A stretch of DNA of 64,000 bases from Hirudo medicinalis. Taxonomy: Eukaryota; Annelida; Clitellata; Hirudinida; Hirudinidae. The notes under the pieces were generated by a model. It ran no database searches. It was not told the origin of the DNA and saw only the letters and a list, made by a program, of their open reading frames with translations. The stretch covers positions 115,323 through 179,322 of the forward strand of contig MPNW01000034.1 of NCBI GenBank assembly GCA_011800805.1, given 5' to 3'. Of this stretch, positions 24,701 through 34,663 are shown piece after piece (within the stretch, counting starts at the first letter, position 1; each line of letters opens with the position of its first letter). The position numbers and the translations under genes were made by a program.

Positions 24701-26697
24701 TCATCATGTCGTCAAGAATATTCAAGGCATGACACTTAAAATGATGATTAGGGTCTATTTGATTAATAGTGCTTCTGCTAATTCATTTCGAAACTACTCC
24801 ATAAAATTATGAAACAAATAATATGAATACATAACTAATCAGTAATATAATTCCATCAAAAATTCAGAATAACCTTTGCCTTCATCAAATCCATTTTGAT
24901 GTCTTTTCAAATGTGAATTCAAGTCTCCAAAAGGGCACAATTCAAGAACAAGGTAAATATAATTAGAATCTTCAAAAAAGCTGTAAACCTATAAAAAAAA
25001 ATCACCTTTGATGATAAAAAAAAACAACGAGAAGCATTATAAATGCTGTCCATCACAAATGTACTTTTGTGTGTAATATTTTCTTTTTAAAATTTAATCA
25101 AGAGAGATAGATAAATGGATGGATGGATAGAAATAAAATAATTTAATGTAATTAATGTAATTATTAGTATTATTACAAGGAGGACGCCATTTTGATGAAC
25201 CTAGGTCACCCAAACCTCCCAATTTTACTGACTAATAACACTGTCTAATCCAAGCAATTCAGTGTTCAGAACACTGACAACAAGCAAGCTCCTGCGTTGT
25301 TGCTGAAACATAATCTCTGCTGCCTTTACAAGTTGCCTGCATCTTGTTTTTATATTTCAGTTATTCACTTTTGAACATCTTATGTTATATCACGCCCTCT
25401 TCAGAGAGAATAAAAGCAACAGGAAATCAGTTTTAAAGGTTTAAGTCTAACGTTGTCCACTTTAATGTAAATCGAAATTCATACCTAAGAAAGATCACTA
25501 AAACACCTCAAATAAGAATCTGCTAAATTCCTGCTTAAAACTTTATATAAATTTAAAAAAATGATTTCATCATATAAATTTAAATCTGTATTACTGATGT
25601 AACCAAATAAATCTTATTATATCTTTCCAGTAATTATTCCTTTAAATATTATACATATATCTGTCAACAACATTACATACAATTATAAAAAAAACTTCAA
25701 TGAAATCACTGCGTAAATAACCTAATAAATAAATAAATAATAATAATAATAACAGTACAATAACATTCGCATTAAAATCATTATAATATAATAAAATACT
25801 TAAATTACATTTTGTTTAAAAATAAGCTTAGAAAACTAAATCTCATTGAAGCAATGGAATTGATAATTTTATTTGCCATTTTACAATCTTATCAGCATTT
25901 TTATTAATTTTGATATGGATATTCGTTTTTAATAAAATATCATTATCAAAGACAATCCAATAAAATCATCACTTTTAAAAGCACTTTTAAAATGATTTTG
26001 TCTTCTACCTTCTAAATATTCATTAATACTTCACTAATATTATTACGTCATTATAATAAAATAATAAATAGTTTGCAATTTACATATATGTGTGCATACT
26101 GCACACATCAATAGTGATGTAATGCACATATTTCTTAAACGTTGTAAAGAGAAATTTTATTATTGTGCCCATTGTTATTTAAAAATAATGAGGTAGCCTA
26201 AATAGAAACAATTCAATCAATATAAACATTAAAAGTCGCGGTTTGTCGGGAATTGCGCTGTTAAAACTCAGAAATTTCAAACTTTCAATAAAAAATCATC
26301 AAAACAAACCTCAATTATAGAAGGATGTTTAAGGCGAGAATGGATGGCCACCTCTTCCAAAACTCTTTTTAGACATCCCGGGCGGGAGTGCATAATTTGT
26401 TTGTCAATCTACATCAAATAAAAATGATTTTCTTTTAAAATGCGTACTAAAAAGTCCTTAAGACGTTTAAATAAAGGCAAAACTTACAAATTTTATAGCG
26501 ACCTCATGTCTGCTGCAAATTGATTTTGCTTTATAAACGTTGCCAAATCCTCCACGACCAATCTGACACCGTATATTATAGTTCTGTTCCAAACGCATTT
26601 AGATTAATGAAACAATGGTCATAAATATAAACTACATTACTCTAAAATATCCGATTAAAGCATATACCTCAATGCAATCGAGATGAGCGGAAGCCAT
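18722..26697 (-). CDS. PLK4: Serine/threonine-protein kinase PLK4 (SAK), complete
   Basis: PLK4 is the master kinase of centriole duplication and acts at the centrosome. Sixteen exons: 26697-26668, 26583-26488, 26408-26310, 24988-24874, 24517-24405, 24147-24059, 23990-23758, 23688-23633, 23172-22994, 22808-22160, 21985-21881, 20823-20568, 20351-20193, about 19677-19622, 19522-19166 and 18964-18722. They give about 944 residues (human 970). The kinase domain is 11-268, with Gly loop GRGGFGNVY (19-27), Lys41 in VAIKF, catalytic HRD Asp137, DFG at 155-157, and GTPNYISPE. Residues 283-288 (DSGRDT) match the autophosphorylated beta-TrCP degron DSGxxT. A Ser-rich linker precedes the tandem polo boxes (HKTKHAV onward) and a C-terminal polo box (about 850-944, [17 protein letters not shown]). 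The junction around 20193/19677 is the least certain: 19691 is an alternative acceptor needing another donor. The rest is very secure. Confidence 0.95.
24989..26309 (-). other. PLK4 intron 3
   Basis: This 1.3-kb AT-rich intron separates the alphaC-helix exon ([11 protein letters not shown]) from the hinge exon ([17 protein letters not shown]). I see only short A/T-rich runs and no embedded gene. Confidence 0.8.
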
Positions 26698-27923
26698 ATA
26701 AGTCAAACTGGAATGATCCCAAATAATTTTATCGTCGACAGATGCGCTGCTGTTGCAAAACATTTTTCATGTCCATCAAAATCTCAACATTAAAATACAC
26801 CCATGTGGCATAACTCTGCATAGCAATGCACGAGTCCTTCACACTGGTTTAATTTGCGAGCTGTGACATGATTAGGCTTGCACATCTCAAATTTTCACTC
26901 ATGTTTACAGCTACTTAGCAACTCCAAAAGAATTGAATATTGTATATAAAAAGGTGCATGCACGAACACAATCCGTGTGTTAGACTTACATTAAATGTAT
27001 TTATTACTCCTACAACTATATTATTACATTAGTTCATAAATTAAATAGGGAATACGCTCAGTTCAAATTAAATTTATAAATGGATTCAGCCACGGGATCC
27101 AGGGGAAAGACTTCCACAGTTTGCGTTTTTGATTGTTAAGGACTGTAAAAATTTATTAATCTGGTGTCTAACGCAACTAAATTTTATTATGCGTTATTTA
27201 AAAAAATAAAAAATTAAATTTAAAGAAACAAATTTTCTAATGGAACGGCCAGACGTCGGATGTGATGGCCTCGTTGGTAACGAGAGTGGTTACAATGGTA
27301 AACCTGATACGAGCAATTTATTTGGAAATCGCCTAACTGCCTAAGTCACCTCGTAAGCTGCGAAATTTGTAGCGACATAACAAGCATACTAAATTGATTA
27401 AATTCTAATCATGAAGTTTTATAGAAATATAAAAAAAGTTGCTGGGATTGCAACTCGCTCAACGCTTCAAAGCTGAGCTAATTGTGCCACCGTGAAATTG
27501 CCGCTAGTTTTATCAGAAGATAATAAACACTCATATTTTTCACCCCAGGAGATATGGGACCATTCCATACAGACCTTCAACAAGAACACTTGAACCTTTT
27601 GCCTTTCCTCTAAATTTAGAGCACCTCGGAGTTTTTATCATGCTTTAAAACGCATTATTTGTAAGCTCTAGATGAAGGTATTGCCAGAAACGAAGCCAGC
27701 ATCCTGGGAATGTTTTTTCCAGGGGTAAGTATCAGCAAAGGTTAATCAATAGCTTTAAAACTGCCATTTATAGTTTCAAAATTGAAATTTTTCAGGTAAT
27801 TATTCTTAGGAATTATCAGCACAAAAAATTTCAAAGGCACAAATATCGTTTCAAAAAATAAATGTAAAATAGCCTAATGAATGTTATAATGCAGGACAAG
27901 CAAGTAATTACAAGATTCATAAA
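26698..27923. other. Intergenic between FICD 3' end and PLK4 5' end
   Basis: Both neighbours are transcribed leftward, so this holds the PLK4 promoter and the FICD 3' flank. A tRNA-like patch lies at 27437-27495. Otherwise it is AT-rich and featureless. Confidence 0.5.
27437..27495 (-). repeat. Possible tRNA-derived fragment
   Basis: The minus strand reads GGTGGCACAATTAGCTCAGC...GTTGCAATCCCAGC. It resembles a tRNA A-box region (TTAGCTCAG) and a weak B box (GTTGCAATCC). It is too short and poorly paired for a real tRNA and could be a SINE remnant or coincidence. Confidence 0.3.
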
Positions 27924-29609
27924 TCATGTTGTGATTATTAGACTCTCGTAATAATTTTCCCCGAGCTCCGGAACACTCCGGTTGTAATTGGCAGAAGAGG
28001 CTAACAAATATTCATCCAACGTTCGTTCCGTACATTCAGCTATAAATCTTATGAAGGGCCTCACGTCTCCTTCGTTGGCCGACTCGAGATGTTTATAATA
28101 TATCTGCTTGTAATCAACGGGAATGATTATGGGAGGGTACCCTGCCAGCATGAGGATCAGATTCATCAACATCCTACTAGTCCTACCATTGCCGTCATAG
28201 AATGGATGAATGTAGACCAGTTTGTAGTGAGCCAATGCTGCCGCCTCTACTGGATGGAGAGTTTCCATGAGGTCGTCCGAATTCAACCATTCTATGAATT
28301 CCTTCATCAAAGAAGGAACTTGTTCTGGTTTAGGAGGCACATGGTTTCCAACAAACACCTGAAATTAATATTTTCATGAATGCTCATTTATTCAATAATC
28401 ATGCATTCAAGAATCAAAAGAGATGGACTAGTCTCGATATTGAAATTACTTTTAAATGAAAGTTCTAGGAAAATGAAGTGCAGGTTGGCCGAACGGGTTG
28501 CATTCCCGCACATGGCGGTAATGGCAGCGGTCGTAATGTGTCGTGTTCGAAACCCCGCTTGCACTGTCGCAAGCGCCCTTTGGAAGGAACGCTACATAAA
28601 TGGTTAACAAAAAGCGCCTCCGATGCTATGCATATGGCGCTATATAAATGAAGTACTTGCAGCACCCACATTTTAAAGACAAATGTAAAATGTGAATAAA
28701 GTGATAAATTATCATATCTCGATCGGTGCTAACAACAACAAAATCAACAATGATTGGCAAATAATAAGCACGACATCCTCAAGCTCAGAAATAGTCATTC
28801 TTAAGATAATAACATTCTATAAGCTTTGTCTGGATGCAAGCCCAAACGAGCCAAAATGGCTTTGTAATTAAGGTTAACCTTGATAATTGAAAGGAGAAAA
28901 CATGTTATTGCTTGACTTCAATCATTATTTAATAAGTCTTCAAAAATTATTTTGTATAATTACATAACTTAGAAATAAGAAATAATATGCTAAAACCGAC
29001 TTGCGTGGTCCTGAAAATGCCAGCCCCGAATGGATCGACGTAACCTAAAACCCTCTTGTGGATGTCGGTGATGTCGTGCATGTTGAACTTTCCCACCCTC
29101 CGAAGGAGCGAAGAGTTCAGGAAATGCATAGCTGCTTCCATGCCCAGTATTTCATTGTGTTCTATGATGCTCTTGCCGTTTATGACGATTCGATTTTCGA
29201 CGAAGGACCGGGTCTGCGAAAGTGTGAAGGTGTTGCCTTCCATGGCCGTCGTATGGTGGATGTGTTTGATGTATTGTTCGTAGGCCTGCCTTCTCAGCCC
29301 CGGATGGTTGTCAGGCACTTGAATAAGGGTGCCTTAGGAAACAGAACATTGAGTGATATGGATCAAAAAATATGAGTTCTCTATCAATATCAATATCAAA
29401 TGGAATTACAACTGTGAGGATAAATCGTTACATTGTAAAAGTAATGATATTCAATCTCATTTGGTTAGGAGTTGCAGAGTGCATCTATTTCTTGACTTTT
29501 AAAAAATGTTGGTATTTTGTAGGCAAAATTATTACCTGACTGCTATGCTACCTGAGTAAACATGTGCACCTAAGAAAACTGCTTCTAATTAATCTATAAA
29601 GCAACAAAT

Positions 29610-29647
<38 letters not shown>

Positions 29648-30367
29648 AATCAAATTAAAACATTCAATTACTTAGTTTGCCATCTATTCTTTCAAATCTG
29701 GCTCTGTCAATCTTTTCAACTACGGGCAGAGTTCTATGTTGATTCTTCAAGGCCTTCATGTGGAATGGATCTGCTGAGAGGACTTTCCGATAAAAATAAT
29801 CTGCATTGACGATGTCCTTTTTATAAGTTTCCAAAAATTCTCCGTAGGTGTTTAAGAGATCAGCATTATGTGGATCCAAGGCCAATGCATGTAAATAAAT
29901 TTTTAATGCTCTTTCACTCCTCCCCTGCTTCGTCATCTCCCTGGCAAGATTTATTGAGGCTTGAGATTCTGACCTCTTTCCAGCTTAAGTATAAATTAGG
30001 AATTAATTATTAAAATGTTCTCTAAAGCGTTTGTAATGTTATTTAATCCAACTTAATTAATAACTGATAAAAAAAAGTTGCAAAGCAAAAACTTACAATC
30101 AAAATTAACTCCAGCTTTCTGGTATTGAAACGGGCTTTCAGGGTTTCGAATTTCATTAAATGAATATTGCTTTCTGAGATCAGGAGGACTGACGCACATC
30201 CAGAATATTTTATCGTTTTGGTATCGTACTAATGGAGTATTAGAATTACTGAGTTCAGTTGAGCTAGTCCAATTCGTTAAATAAGTCGTAGTCAAATATA
30301 AAAACAGTGGTAGCACAATCGCCAAGAAGGCAAATGCTAAAGCTAAGTTATAATTCTTTAAATTCAT
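27924..30367 (-). CDS. FICD: Protein adenylyltransferase FICD (HYPE), complete
   Basis: FICD is an ER-lumenal Fic-domain enzyme that AMPylates, and in its dimeric form deAMPylates, the chaperone BiP. Exons are 30367-30097, 29983-29672, 29332-29001 and 28358-27924, phase-consistent, giving about 449 residues (human 458). An N-terminal signal anchor lies at about 9-29. Two TPR-like helix pairs fall in exon 2 ([19 protein letters not shown]..., [13 protein letters not shown]). The inhibitory helix TTAMEGNT has the autoinhibitory Glu at residue 226. The Fic core HPFYDGNGR starts at catalytic His356. The C-terminal part ([18 protein letters not shown]) is typical. All key residues are present, so the enzyme should be active and autoregulated. 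Intron 3 carries a SINE and intron 2 a TA microsatellite. The gene is head-to-head with the glycosyltransferase gene. Confidence 0.96.
28478..28662 (+). mobile_element. tRNA-Leu/Ser-like SINE, copy B, inside FICD intron 3
   Basis: The head GTGCAGGTTGGCCGAACGGG (A box) and the B box GTGTTCGAAACCCC are followed by the tail shared with copy A, including GTTAACAAAAAGCGCC, GCTATGCATATGGCGC and TATATAAATGAAG. It lies on the strand opposite to FICD within the 28359-29000 intron. Confidence 0.82.
29613..29643. repeat. (TA)n microsatellite in FICD intron 2
   Basis: About 15 alternating TA units, near the 3' side of the exon that ends at 29672 (minus strand). Confidence 0.95.
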
Positions 30368-31426
30368 GTCTTAAACCTTCACGATTTCACCATGTAGAAG
30401 TCATATGGAAAGAACAAGAAATCCCCCCAACCCCGAATGAACGCGTTCGTAAACGAAAGTTATCCAATCAACTAACTATAACGTCACTTCTAAAAATTAA
30501 CTTAAATAATTGTTCTACATTTAAACATCAACTTTTATTAGTTTCGATCTATTTAAAATGTTTATAATAAATGTTAGTTTAAAGTAAATGGTTAAAAACA
30601 ACTTATAAAATACATTAACATATCAGGTTAATTAATGATTAATTAAATAATTTTAAATAAGGTTTAAAGACGCTTAGGGGTTAAAAAACGCTGCGGTTCG
30701 TTGGCCCCCTTAAACCAACTCAATAAAAACTTCCTACATAAGTTTCTATATGTTTCGAAAACAATCACTTCTAGAAGAGTATTCAATCCTTCCTCATACA
30801 GATGAGTTTTTTGCTTTTCGACAAAAGTCAAGGGGTGATCCCCTCTCCCCTCAATGGTAATGATAATGATAACGGTTCCACATTTTTTTTACAACGTCGA
30901 CTGTCCAAACAGAACTTCAAGACCACTTTAATATTGAGGAAACATTTTCAAGGCAGAGTGAAAGATTTATTGAGGCTTGAGATTCTGGATCAGTATTGGT
31001 AATAAAAGGGAGTTCCATATCTGCGAGCCAACAACGCCTGTAGACCTGCTGCCAGCGCCGCATGTCGGGCTGATGATTTGACGGGGGAACCTCTGGCCGC
31101 TGATCTGGGCTCTCGGTAATGGGTTAATAAAGTGATAGTGGTAGTAATTAGGGTAATGGTGAACTTAGATTATATTAAAATATTTTAACAATAAATGCTT
31201 GCAAAAACAGAAGCGTTCTTTCTTTTATAAGTTTAATTACATAATATTCTGCAGTTGTTGTACATTCGTCTTTTTGTGCGTGTTTTACCTGTAATTTATT
31301 CATCTAGGTAAACATGTGTCCTGGGCTTTATAAACACAGTCAGTTTTCCCGAAAGCCTTTATAAATCTATATTTGTTATGCTTCTAACGTTTACCTCACT
31401 TAATTTATTGTTATTTTAATATGCAG
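30368..31426. other. Shared 5' region of FICD and the glycosyltransferase gene
   Basis: A head-to-head intergenic region likely to hold both promoters and the missing first exon of the plus-strand gene. A GC-richer patch at 31020-31120 is unassigned. A 26-base stretch at 30962-30987 is identical to 29946-29971 inside FICD exon 2. Confidence 0.5.
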
Positions 31427-33108
31427 GGAAATACTATGGGACTGTAGTCTCGCTTCTGATTGTGCTGTCTCTGGTTACTAACTACTACCTTTCTACAAAA
31501 AAGAGCAAGCGAGTATTTGTAATTAATTATTCTGAGATAGCAGAGAAATCGAAACAAAATGGTGACTTAAACTATGATGGATTAAATGGAAATGAGGAAG
31601 AGGAGATCGAAAATTTAAAGCGACAACTTATGTATTTCAAAACAACAAAAGGCACAACAAAGCATCCAAAGTTGTTCAAATCACATTTGACTGCTCTAAA
31701 GGTAAAAAACTTACTGACTGCATCCTTCATAAATGGACTTGAAACATATTCAGATGCCCATAAGACCATCATGCTCTCCATAGTTGACAAGAATTATTTA
31801 ACTTTAGCACTAAATTTCTATGAACTGAGCATTAAAAGACATTTAATCAAAAATTTTGCTTTTGTTTGCATTGACGAAGGATCTATGAGAGTTCTCACAA
31901 ACTTGAGTCTTCCTTGCATCTTCTTTGATTTCCCAAATCCAGTTAAAAATAGCTTGGTTCCAAGTGATTTTGGAACTGTCACCTACTTGTACAGGACGAA
32001 CATTAAGACTGCTGTAATGATTCAGGCCTTGAATTTGGAATACAATGTGCTTATGGTAGATGTGGATGTCATCATTTTCAAAAATCCTTTTCCGTTCTTT
32101 ACCTGCACCAACTGCAGCATTCATGCTCAGATGGATCGACAGATGTACAACAGTGGATTCATTTTTGTTAGACCTACACCTTCTACTAAGAAGTTGTATC
32201 ACATGAGCTGGAAATACTTCATCCAGTACCAAAAAGGCAGTGATCAGTCATATCTGAACACAGTCATCAACCAATTGCAGGCCAAAGGAGAACTACTTGA
32301 CTTACAAGCCTTGAATAAGCAACAGTTTCCATGTGGTGTTTATTACTTCGAACATGTCCATCGGGCATTTGAGAACAAGCCACCGTGCAAACAGTGTGTC
32401 ATGGTGCACAACAACTACATTGCAAGTGCTGCTGCTAAACTTTATAGATTGAAGGAGAATCACATGTGGGTAGTAGATGACAGTAAATACTACTCTAACA
32501 GTGAAACCAAGTATCTTACTTATGACAACCCTTTCACATTTGAAGATCGTAGGACTATTGATGTTGAGGTTGAAACTCTGAAGATTGCCATAATACTTGC
32601 AACAACATTGAAGCGAACACTGATCTTGCCTGCCTTCCACTGTTGCAATTGCTTGCCAGACAAGAGATGTTCATATCACAAACACAGATGCTCACTTCTA
32701 TCAGTACTTAAAATAAATAAATTTGATAAACATTTCAGACCTCTTTACAAGGAACATAGCTTTCTCACGAATCCTCTTGTCCCAGATAAGATCAAGACAT
32801 CCATGAGCAACTTACTGCTCATAAACAGTTCAATGTACATTAACCATGCTCCTGGTTTTCAAAAGATTCCATACCCCGAGTTGGTTCTGCAGCCAAGAAA
32901 TATTACAATGGGGGCACAAATAGAGGAAATTGATAAGTGGTTGAAACCTTATGAAGATACTTCAGTGATAAAGTTTCATTCCCTTTATGGAGCATTGTCC
33001 AGTCAGGAGTTCAAATCTCCCAGGTTCACCAGACTGAGAAACATGTTTACAGAGTCATTTGAGTGTTCAAACTATGAGCAGTGGGATCAAACCTTCCTAC
33101 CATTTTGA
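31427..33108 (+). CDS. Nucleotide-diphospho-sugar transferase (GT77-like), type II membrane protein; 5' exon missing
   Basis: One large exon is open from a tttaatatgcag acceptor (exon start 31427, phase 1) to the TGA ending at 33108, about 560 residues. It opens with a hydrophobic signal-anchor segment (YYGTVVSLLIVLSLVTNYYL), as in Golgi glycosyltransferases. The catalytic region includes MLSIVDKNYLTLALNFYELS, FAFVCIDEGS, then NVLMVDVDVIIFKNPF with the DVD metal/nucleotide-sugar motif, and MYNSGFIFVRPT. This pattern is that of the nucleotide-diphospho-sugar transferase family (PF03407; plant RAY1/RGXT relatives). A Cys-rich stretch (CCNCLPDKRCSYH) follows a second conserved block (LKIAIILATTLKRTLILPAFHC). 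No in-frame ATG precedes the anchor before an upstream stop, so a first exon lies within 30368-31414. The acceptor sugar is unknown. A poly(A) signal lies near 33210. Confidence 0.88.
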
Positions 33109-34663
33109 TTTTTCACTTAGTTCATTTTTTGTTTTAATTTTGATATTTAGTGTATCAGTTTTTTTCTAAGGTGTGATGAAATTTTGTAATCCATCCAACG
33201 GAGTCTTAAAATAAAATTTTAAAATAAATTTTTAAATAAAAATAAAATTTTAAGCTCAATATTCTAAATGGCAGGTGAATGTGCTGTGTATAATCATTTA
33301 ACTATTTATCTGGAGTAGTATACTAACATCAATTAATTTACCATATCTTGTTTTGATGCAAACTTCAATATCCTCAAAAAAGAAAATGCAGAAGTTATAA
33401 ATAACAGAGAGAACTTATATTATTCAAAAAAGCATATCTTATCTTTAAAAGTAGACTTTCATATTAAGGTTTGCTTAAAATGTGAATAAGTGACCAGTAA
33501 AATCGATTCCGTTTGGGATTTTATATTACGAGATAACAAAATGCCTCGTCAACGACAACCGGAAATAATAAATAAATAAATAAATAAATAATACTGTTGT
33601 TAATAAGGTGAGCACTGCCTCGAGGCCAATGGGAGTTCGAGTAATAACGCTAATACTGACGTAGCTATGGGGGAGGGAGCAAATGCAGTAGGATTAGGAA
33701 AGCTTCTGACATCAATATTTATTACGTATTATAGGGTTCGATAACAAGTGTCTTTGCTTTCCTTATGTGTCTTTAGTGCGAAATTAATTGTTTTCCGCTT
33801 ATGCACTATGCTTTAATATTTATCAGTGCCGGATTAAGCCTGTGGGAGGCCTGGGGCCCGCTTGGAAGGCAGGCCCCCTTTAGGGGTCATCTATATATGA
33901 CGTCCACACGAAAACTGGATTTTTGCACCCCTCTTGTTACATTTGATCCAGATTTTTTCCAATTCCTGCGAGACAATTTTCAAGATATCCTGCTTATCCT
34001 TTATGCAATCAGCATCTTTCAATTTATAAATGAATCTTTCTGATTGTCTTGTTACTCTTCTCTTTGCAGGCATTATTAACTGATGGAAACGTTCGCCGGT
34101 GTTTATAGGAAAGAAATTTCAAATTGGTGATATAACTAATCTTTATATTACTCTTGTCAGTTGGTTTAAAGTTTTCTTTTTAATATAAAATTCAATTTGA
34201 AGCTAGTCGAAGCTAGATAGTATGTGTTTACAAGGAAACATGCAAATAATAACGCGCGCGAAGGGACAACACATGTTCGGATTGTTTTTTTTGTAAATAA
34301 GCTCAATTCTAATGGTTTTAAACAATTTTTTTTGCACAAAACTTTTTATTAACATGTTTTTTAATTACTCCAGCTTGAAGCTTTTAATTCTGAAAAATTG
34401 CTTGTGTCTACCTTGACACTTGAAAATTCGTTTTCTTATCGCTTGGGATTGTATAGTTTATTATTATTCCAGTGCAAGTCTATTATTACTTATTTATTGT
34501 CGATCCAATAATAGATTGTAAATAGATAAGTAGTTTAAATCGCCTGCATTTCACAAAATTTCTGCTTGAGCATGTTAAAATGAATATTTTGTAGGACCAA
34601 ATTAACTTTTACTCAGTTGTTTTTATTCCTGGTGCGTAACTCTTCTATTACCAGAACAGCGGC
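33109..34663. other. Intergenic between glycosyltransferase and AARSD1
   Basis: It includes AATAAA-rich 3' flank at 33205-33240, a short (AAAT)n at 33567-33592 and a possible hAT-end fragment at 33828-33890. No coding exon was recognised. Confidence 0.5.
33828..33890. mobile_element. Possible hAT terminal fragment
   Basis: The sequence CAGTGCCGGATTAAGCCTGT, followed by GGCCTGGGGCCC, resembles the left terminus of the hAT element at 6192 (CAGGGCCGGATTAAGCCT). No partner end or 8-bp duplication was found, so this is probably a truncated relic. Confidence 0.4.

Noticed and set aside
28380..28671. Small frames in FICD intron 3
   Set aside because: They are generated by the inserted SINE, not by coding sequence.
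31843..32640. Minus-strand frames within the glycosyltransferase exon
   Set aside because: Antisense shadows of a clearly coding plus-strand exon.
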